A DNA stretch of 6,488 nt from Pseudonocardiaceae bacterium (GTDB lineage Bacteria > Actinomycetota > Actinomycetes > Mycobacteriales > Pseudonocardiaceae). Of the stretch, positions 1 to 3,917 are shown piece after piece. The stretch is taken from positions 1-6,488 of the forward strand of contig JAICSB010000186.1 of assembly GCA_025937115.1 (NCBI GenBank). Direction: 5' to 3'. A model generated the notes under the pieces. The model was not told the origin of the DNA and did no database searches. It saw nothing but the letters and a program-made list of their open reading frames with translations. A program made the translations under genes and the position numbers. Position 1 is the stretch's first letter; each line of letters starts with the position of its first letter.

Positions 1-368
1 CGCTCGATCAGCCGCAACCCGTCTGGACGGTCTTCCAGTACCCGGTCCCGGGCCGGGAACGGTATCCGGGCCAACAGGACGAGCTGGCCGGCCATCTCAG
101 CCAGCCGGGCCTGTCCCAGCCGCAGCCGATCGATCAGCGCCGGGCTCATCCCCGACTGCTCAGCCGCGGCGATGTCTGCGGCGTTGGCAGCAAGCACCTC
201 AGCTGCGGAGCCGATCAGCCGCAGGGCCATTGCATCCAGCGCGGCATCGATGGCCTGATCGGACGCGGTAGCCAGGGTAGGAGCGGCGCGCTGCGCCTGC
301 CGCGCGCAGCCGGCGACGATGTCGGCCGCGGATTCGGCAGGTAGCCCAGGCGTCGTTCGGAGCTGCAC
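1..368 (-). CDS. ProA-like gamma-glutamyl phosphate reductase, N-terminal part (3' end beyond window)
   Basis: The first 122 codons plus two bases of a gene that continues past the left edge. Known ProA enzymes reduce gamma-glutamyl phosphate with NADPH to glutamate-5-semialdehyde, the second step of proline synthesis in the cytoplasm. The support is the family's N-terminal helical pattern: residues 31-36 TLATAS, residues 55-69 (AAEVLAANAADIAAA), residues 77-84 (ALIDRLRL) and residues 114-120 (RPDGLRL), in the order and spacing seen in ProA. The usual LPDPVGEVL-type stretch after the helices is replaced by ARIPFPARDRVLEDRPDGL, so this is a divergent member. I therefore give no gene symbol. 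The catalytic Cys region lies outside the window. The start is the GTG at 368, the only ATG/GTG/TTG codon between the upstream in-frame stop (TAA at 417-419) and residue 47. Its Shine-Dalgarno match is weak (AGG about 10 bases upstream). It sits 70 bases after proB, which supports a role in proline synthesis. A proA paralogue of altered function is possible. Confidence 0.75.
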   Translation of the reverse strand, partial: MQLRTTPGLPAESAADIVAGCARQAQRAAPTLATASDQAIDAALDAMALRLIGSAAEVLAANAADIAAAEQSGMSPALIDRLRLGQARLAEMAGQLVLLARIPFPARDRVLEDRPDGLRLIE

Positions 369-384
369 GGTTGCCCAGCCTACT

Positions 385-432
385 GCTCGTGAGTGGCGTT
401 GAGTGCTGGAACACTGTTACGCACTCACGAGC
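385..432 (-). promoter_or_regulatory. Long hairpin in the proB-proA-like gap (possible attenuator or processing site)
   Basis: An 11-bp perfect inverted repeat: GCTCGTGAGTG at 385-395 pairs with CACTCACGAGC at 422-432. Allowing one bulged base, the stem extends by 3 bp. Inside lies a further 4-bp stem (402-405 with 412-415) around a 6-base loop. On the minus (gene) strand no T-run follows it. On the plus strand, T5 follows three bases later (436-440), so it resembles a terminator facing antisense transcripts entering proB. A second, competing 6-bp palindrome at 431-448 (GCCGGT/ACCGGC) shares bases 431-432 and holds the proB stop codon in its loop. The function is inferred; only the symmetry is seen. 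Confidence 0.4.
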
Positions 433-438
433 CGGTTT

Positions 439-1539
439 TTACACCGGCACGAGATCGTCGGCGTGAACGACTTCGCGGCGCAGTTCGGGGGGGAGGTCGC
501 GGGTGGAGCGGCCGATCAGCTCGGGCAACTCCGCGGCGTCGAAGCCCACCATCCCCCGGGCGACGACGACGCCCTGTCCGTCGATCAGCTCCACGACGTC
601 GCCGGCCTCGAAGTCACCCTCGACGCCGGTGATGCCGGCGGCGAGCAGCGAACGCCGACGATGCACCACCGCGCTCACCGCACCGTCGTCGAGCTGTAGC
701 CGGCCGGCCGCCCCCGCGGCGTGGCGCAGCCAGAACCGGCGGGCCGATAACCGCGACCCGGTGGGCGCGAATGCCGTCCCGACGTCGGCTGCACCCAAGG
801 CTCGCCCGACCTGCGTCGCGGCGGCGAGCAGCACCGGCACCCCGGACTGCGAGGCCAGCGTCGCGGCACCGAGCTTGGAAACCATTCCCCCGGTACCGAG
901 CGCACCACCGGTGCCAACCTGTACGCCGAGCAGATCAGCCGGTCCAGTCACCTCTGCTACCAGCCGAGCAGTGCCGAGCCGGGGATCGCTGTCGTAGAGG
1001 CCGTTGACGTCGGAGAGCAACACCAGCCCCTCCGCTCCCACCAGGTGCGCAACCAGGGCGGCCAGCCGGTCGTTGTCGCCGAAGCGGATCTCGTCGGTGA
1101 CTACCGTGTCGTTCTCGTTGACCACCGGCACGACACCGAGGCCGCGCAGCCGGGCGAAGGTGCGCTGCGCATTGCGGTAATGCGCGCGGCGGACCACGTC
1201 ATCAGAGGTCAGCAGCACCTGGCCGACGGTGCGGCCATGCCGCGCCCAGGACTGCGTGTAGGCGTACCCGAGCGCCAGCTGCCCGACACTGGCGGCAGCC
1301 TGTTGAGTGGCCAGATCACGCGGCCGCCGGCGCAGCCCCAGCGGGGCGAGCCCGGCGACGATCGCACCCGAGGACACCAATACCAGGTGGGTGCCGGCCG
1401 CGACGCGGGCGGCGAGCGCGTCAACCAGGGTGTCCAGCCTGGCCCGATCGAGCCCACCCGCGGCCGTGGTGAGCGACGATGAGCCGATCTTGACCACTAG
1501 GTGTCGCGCCTGCGCCACCGCCTGCCGGGTCGGGCTCAC
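439..1539 (-). CDS. proB: Glutamate 5-kinase (ProB)
   Basis: Phosphorylates glutamate with ATP to gamma-glutamyl phosphate, the first and normally proline-feedback-inhibited step of proline synthesis, in the cytoplasm. The 366-residue product has the full two-domain build. An amino-acid-kinase domain spans about residues 12-260, with VVKIGSS at 15-21 (K17 is the expected phosphate-binding lysine), VSSGAI at 55-60, VNENDTV at 140-146, GDNDRL at 154-159 and the nucleotide-binding GTGGM at 215-219. A C-terminal PUA domain spans about residues 280-365. The ending, with SLLAAGIT at 297-304 and VVHADDLV at 357-364, closely resembles mycobacterial ProB as I recall it. The start is GTG. It overlaps the obg stop as GTGA, and a GGTGAGGT Shine-Dalgarno match at 1549-1556 lies 9 bases upstream, so translation is probably coupled to obg. 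The stop is TAA at 439-441, 70 bases before the proA-like start. Nothing is broken or missing. Confidence 0.97.
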   Translation of the reverse strand: MSPTRQAVAQARHLVVKIGSSSLTTAAGGLDRARLDTLVDALAARVAAGTHLVLVSSGAIVAGLAPLGLRRRPRDLATQQAAASVGQLALGYAYTQSWARHGRTVGQVLLTSDDVVRRAHYRNAQRTFARLRGLGVVPVVNENDTVVTDEIRFGDNDRLAALVAHLVGAEGLVLLSDVNGLYDSDPRLGTARLVAEVTGPADLLGVQVGTGGALGTGGMVSKLGAATLASQSGVPVLLAAATQVGRALGAADVGTAFAPTGSRLSARRFWLRHAAGAAGRLQLDDGAVSAVVHRRRSLLAAGITGVEGDFEAGDVVELIDGQGVVVARGMVGFDAAELPELIGRSTRDLPPELRREVVHADDLVPV

Positions 1540-1556
1540 TCCTGCGGGACCTCACC
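1536..1556 (-). promoter_or_regulatory. proB ribosome binding site and obg/proB start-stop overlap
   Basis: Read on the minus strand, GGTGAGGT (1549-1556) lies 9 bases upstream of the proB GTG (1537-1539). That GTG shares two bases with the obg TGA stop (1536-1538). The arrangement fixes the proB start and suggests termination-reinitiation coupling, so that ProB is made in proportion to Obg. A second purine stretch, AGGA, directly abuts the GTG but is too close to serve as the Shine-Dalgarno site. Confidence 0.7.
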
Positions 1557-2987
1557 GCCGACGACCGGCTCGCGCCGCACCCGTCGGGCGGCCTTACGCT
1601 GCCCTGCGCCGATCCGCTCGTCGCTGTCCAACCGCCAGTCCGTTCCTCGCCCGCCCAGCCGGATCGCGCCCCCTCCGGCCGGGGTGGAGGGTTCCCAGTC
1701 GAAGGTGACGTGGCCGATCGTGACCGGGCAGCCAGCGCGAGCACCTGCGCCCGCCAAGGCGTCCTCGACGCCGAGCCGAGCCAGCCGGTCGGCCAGGTAA
1801 CCGACTGCCTCGGCGTTGTCGAAGTTCGTCTGCCGTATCCACCGCTCAGGGCGCCCGCCCCGGACGATGAATCCCTCGGGTCGGTCGGGGTCGGCCATGA
1901 CTTCGAAGCCCTGTTCGTCGACCGCCATAGGCCGGAGCACCACCCGGGTCGGTTCGGCGGGGGGCAGCGACTCGCGGTGCTGGCGCACCGCTGCGCCGAG
2001 GGCGAATCGCAGTTCCCGCAGACCTTCGGTGCTCACCGTGGACACGCAATATACGGGTAATCCGCGCGCGTGGAGCTCGGGCCGCACCATCTCGGCCAAC
2101 TCCCGGGCGTCCGGAACGTCGACCTTGTTGAACACCACCAGCCGGGGACGAGACGCCAGTTCACCGCCCAGCGACGGGGTGTAGGCGGCCAGCTCGCGTT
2201 CCAAAGCATCCACGTCGGACAGCGGGTCGCGGCCCGGGTCGACGGTCGCACAGTCCACCACGTGCACTAGCACGGCGCAGCGTTCGATGTGCCGCAGGAA
2301 CTCCAGCCCGAGGCCCTTGCCCTGGCTGGCGCCGGGGATTAAGCCGGGGACGTCAGCGACGGTGAACACCGTCTCTCCCGCGGTGACCACACCGAGGTTG
2401 GGTATCAGAGTGGTGAACGGGTAGTCGGCAATCTTGGGACGAGCCGCTGACAGCACCGAAACCAGGGAGGATTTGCCCGCAGAGGGGAAGCCGACCAGGC
2501 CGATATCAGCCACCGACTTGAGCTCAAGTACCAGATCCCGGGCTTCGCCCTCCTCACCGAGCAGGGCGAAGCCCGGTGCCTTGCGAGCCTTGGAAGCCAG
2601 CGCCGCGTTGCCCAGGCCGCCGTGCCCGCCCGCCACGGCGACGAATCGGGTTCCGACACCGACCAGGTCAGCCAGCACCTCGCCGTCGGGAGTGAGTACC
2701 ACGGTGCCACCGGGCACCCGCAGCTCGAGATCCTCGCCCATGGCGCCGTTGCGATGGCCGCCTTGGCCCGGTTTGCCGCTCAAGGCCCGGGCCTGGGACC
2801 GGTAGTGGAAGTCGAGCAGGGTGTGCACGCCGGGGTCTACCACCAGCACCACGTCACCGCCGTGGCCACCGTTGCCCCCGTCGGGCCCACCCAGTGGCGT
2901 GTACTTCTCCCGGTGCACCGACGCACAGCCGTGGCCGCCATCGCCCGCGGCGACGTGAATCGCCACCCGATCCACGAAGCGGGACAC
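1536..2987 (-). CDS. obg: Obg/CgtA family GTPase
   Basis: A conserved, usually essential GTPase that binds the 50S subunit, helps its late assembly, and links ribosome maturation to stringent response and growth. The 483-residue product has all three domains. The glycine-rich Obg fold covers about residues 1-158 and includes [13 protein letters not shown] (33-45) and [11 protein letters not shown] (120-130). The G domain covers about 160-335, with G1 GFPSAGKS (166-173), switch-I threonines T192-T193, G3 DVPG (212-215), G4 NKVD (287-290) and a G5-like CVST (314-317). A C-terminal OCT domain covers about 350-433, including [15 protein letters not shown] (377-391). A short basic/acidic tail follows. 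Length and domain order match actinobacterial Obg (M. tuberculosis about 479 residues). The start is GTG, with AGGAG at 2997-3001 nine bases upstream; the first residues MSRFVDRV align with the usual Obg N-terminus. The gene follows rpmA after a terminator and overlaps proB by 4 bases. Since the terminator sits upstream, expression needs read-through or a promoter I could not identify. Confidence 0.98.
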   Translation of the reverse strand: MSRFVDRVAIHVAAGDGGHGCASVHREKYTPLGGPDGGNGGHGGDVVLVVDPGVHTLLDFHYRSQARALSGKPGQGGHRNGAMGEDLELRVPGGTVVLTPDGEVLADLVGVGTRFVAVAGGHGGLGNAALASKARKAPGFALLGEEGEARDLVLELKSVADIGLVGFPSAGKSSLVSVLSAARPKIADYPFTTLIPNLGVVTAGETVFTVADVPGLIPGASQGKGLGLEFLRHIERCAVLVHVVDCATVDPGRDPLSDVDALERELAAYTPSLGGELASRPRLVVFNKVDVPDARELAEMVRPELHARGLPVYCVSTVSTEGLRELRFALGAAVRQHRESLPPAEPTRVVLRPMAVDEQGFEVMADPDRPEGFIVRGGRPERWIRQTNFDNAEAVGYLADRLARLGVEDALAGAGARAGCPVTIGHVTFDWEPSTPAGGGAIRLGGRGTDWRLDSDERIGAGQRKAARRVRREPVVGGEVPQE

Positions 2988-2996
2988 CTCTGACTT

Positions 2997-3001
2997 CTCC
3001 T
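2997..3001 (-). promoter_or_regulatory. obg ribosome binding site
   Basis: AGGAG on the minus strand within the purine run AAAAGAGGAGAAG, 9 bases before the GTG start at 2987. It supports the GTG as start. The 30 bases between the upstream terminator and this site show no convincing -35/-10 pair. Confidence 0.75.
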
Positions 3002-3030
3002 CTTTTCGGCATTGGCGGGTACTGCCTCAT

Positions 3031-3080
3031 AAAAAACCGACGAGGGGCGATCCGGTCACCGCCGGGCCGCCCCTCGTCGG
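3031..3080 (-). terminator. Intrinsic terminator between rpmA and obg
   Basis: On the minus strand a 13-bp perfect stem (CCGACGAGGGGCG at 3068-3080 with CGCCCCTCGTCGG at 3037-3049) closes an 18-base loop (3050-3067). It is followed immediately by six T residues (3031-3036). This is a canonical Rho-independent terminator. It begins 21 bases after the rpmA stop and ends 43 bases before the obg start. On the plus strand no T-run follows the stem, so it works in one direction only. It should end most rplU-rpmA transcripts and limit read-through into obg-proB. Confidence 0.92.
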
Positions 3081-3101
3081 GTGCGTTATGTGGGCCCGGG
3101 T

Positions 3102-3359
3102 TCAGGGCTGCACCGGGACGATGTTGACGGTCTTTCGGCCCCGCTTGGTGCCGAACAGCACCTCACCCGTCTCAAGCGCGAACAGGGTGTCGTCACTACC
3201 ACGCCCGACGTGCACGCCCGGATGAAACTTGGTGCCGCGCTGGCGGATGAGGATCTCGCCCGCGTTGACCAGCTGACCTCCGTACCGCTTCACCCCGAGC
3301 CGCTGAGCGTTGGAGTCGCGGCCATTCCGGGAGCTGGACGCGCCTTTCTTGTGTGCCAT
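3102..3359 (-). CDS. rpmA: 50S ribosomal protein L27
   Basis: A structural protein of the large ribosomal subunit; its flexible N-terminal tail reaches the peptidyl-transferase centre. The product has 85 residues, the family's usual size. It begins [15 protein letters not shown] after the initiator Met and contains [10 protein letters not shown] (20-29) and [13 protein letters not shown] (42-54), the family signature. There is no Firmicutes-type cleavable N-terminal extension: the lysine-rich tail follows the Met directly. The start is ATG at 3359; a moderate GAGGG site at 3371-3375 lies 11 bases upstream. The gene lies 84 bases after rplU and just before a strong terminator, as expected for the last gene of an rplU-rpmA unit. 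Confidence 0.98.
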   Translation of the reverse strand: MAHKKGASSSRNGRDSNAQRLGVKRYGGQLVNAGEILIRQRGTKFHPGVHVGRGSDDTLFALETGEVLFGTKRGRKTVNIVPVQP

Positions 3360-3410
3360 CGGTGCTCACACCCTCGTCAGGAGTTTCTCAAGGTCGATGA
3401 TCAAACGGCG

Positions 3411-3433
3411 ATTCCGGCTCACCGAACCGGAAT
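3411..3433 (-). other. Small hairpin between rplU and rpmA
   Basis: A perfect 7-bp inverted repeat (ATTCCGG at 3411-3417 with CCGGAAT at 3427-3433) around a 9-base loop, beginning 10 bases after the rplU stop. No T-run follows on either strand, so it is unlikely to be a full terminator. It could stabilise the rplU message, mark an RNase cleavage region, or be chance in GC-rich DNA. Confidence 0.35.
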
Positions 3434-3443
3434 GGCAAGGTCA

Positions 3444-3749
3444 CTAGGAGATGCCGGTGACCTCAACGCGGGTCAGCTGCTGCCGGTGACCCTGACGCTT
3501 GTGGTACCCGGTCTTGTTCTTGAACTTGTGGATCCGAATTTTGGGTCCCTTGACCTGCGCGACAACCTTCCCACGGACCGAGGCGGCGCCAAGAGCAGCC
3601 GAGTCGGTGGTCACGCTGGAACCGTTGACGAGCAACACGGCGGACAAGCTGACCTCGGTGCCAGGGTCGCCGTCAAGCTTTTCCACCTCGACGATGTCCC
3701 CGACGGCCACTTTGTACTGCTTGCCGCCGGTCTTCACGATCGCGTACAT
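3444..3749 (-). CDS. rplU: 50S ribosomal protein L21
   Basis: A large-subunit ribosomal protein that binds 23S rRNA during assembly. The product has 101 residues and begins [14 protein letters not shown], the conserved L21 N-terminus. Near the C-terminus it carries the signature [18 protein letters not shown] (about 75-92). The reading frame stays open upstream to a possible start at 3875, but those 42 extra residues do not belong to the family. The ATG at 3749 has AGGAG nine bases upstream (3759-3763), so it is the start chosen here. The gene follows rne after a 168-base gap, a common actinobacterial order, and is probably co-transcribed with rpmA. Confidence 0.98.
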   Translation of the reverse strand: MYAIVKTGGKQYKVAVGDIVEVEKLDGDPGTEVSLSAVLLVNGSSVTTDSAALGAASVRGKVVAQVKGPKIRIHKFKNKTGYHKRQGHRQQLTRVEVTGIS

Positions 3750-3758
3750 CGGGTGGTA

Positions 3759-3763
3759 CTCCT
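3759..3763 (-). promoter_or_regulatory. rplU ribosome binding site (decides the start)
   Basis: AGGAG on the minus strand, 9 bases before the ATG at 3749. It favours the 101-residue L21 over the 143-residue open frame that begins at 3875. Confidence 0.8.
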
Positions 3764-3917
3764 GGCTGTTCGGCGTGCTTGGACTGACTGTGACGTGACC
3801 TGGCTGCAGCTTGCGCCTGATACTGCCTGCGCAGCGGACAAACCTCAGGGCCGCCGAGCTGGCGGGCCGCGCCAATGAGCGTACGGCCCGCCGTTCGGCT
3901 CGGTCAAACCGGGGTCC
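3764..3917 (-). promoter_or_regulatory. rne-rplU intergenic region, likely rplU leader
   Basis: Non-coding gap between the rne stop and the rplU ribosome binding site. Reading toward rplU it contains a 9-bp GC hairpin (listed separately), then TTGTCC at about 3835-3840, and TATCAG 13 bases further on. That spacing is too short for a standard -35/-10 pair, so I do not call a promoter box. A run of related GTCAC/GTCAG words follows at about 3781-3800. The gap is long enough for a promoter and a structured leader of the kind used to autoregulate ribosomal proteins, but none is recognisable. Confidence 0.35.
3861..3892 (-). terminator. Possible T-less terminator after rne
   Basis: A 9-bp perfect GC stem (GGCGGGCCG at 3861-3869 with CGGCCCGCC at 3884-3892) with a 14-base loop, starting 25 bases after the rne stop. 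No T-run follows on the minus strand. Stem-only terminators are reported in high-GC actinobacteria, but the structure could equally be a 3'-end stabiliser of rne mRNA or part of the rplU leader. Confidence 0.4.

Noticed and set aside
199..414. A 71-codon minus-strand frame beginning with ATG near the proA-like start
   Set aside because: It overlaps the proA-like frame in a different phase. The proA-like frame shows recognisable family motifs, while this one is an Arg-rich shadow.
1045..1482. A 145-codon plus-strand open frame inside proB
   Set aside because: Lies opposite conserved ProB kinase motifs; no ribosome binding site or family resemblance.
3815..3842. TTGTCC and TATCAG as an rplU promoter
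   Set aside because: The spacer is only 13 bases and neither box matches well; not enough to call a promoter.
3750..3875. N-terminal extension of L21 by 42 residues
   Set aside because: The added residues are not part of the L21 family, and the AGGAG site at 3759-3763 places the start at 3749.
3081..3878. A 265-codon plus-strand open frame
   Set aside because: It runs antisense across rpmA, the gap and rplU, which are certain genes. High GC content keeps antisense frames open, and the translation resembles no family I know.
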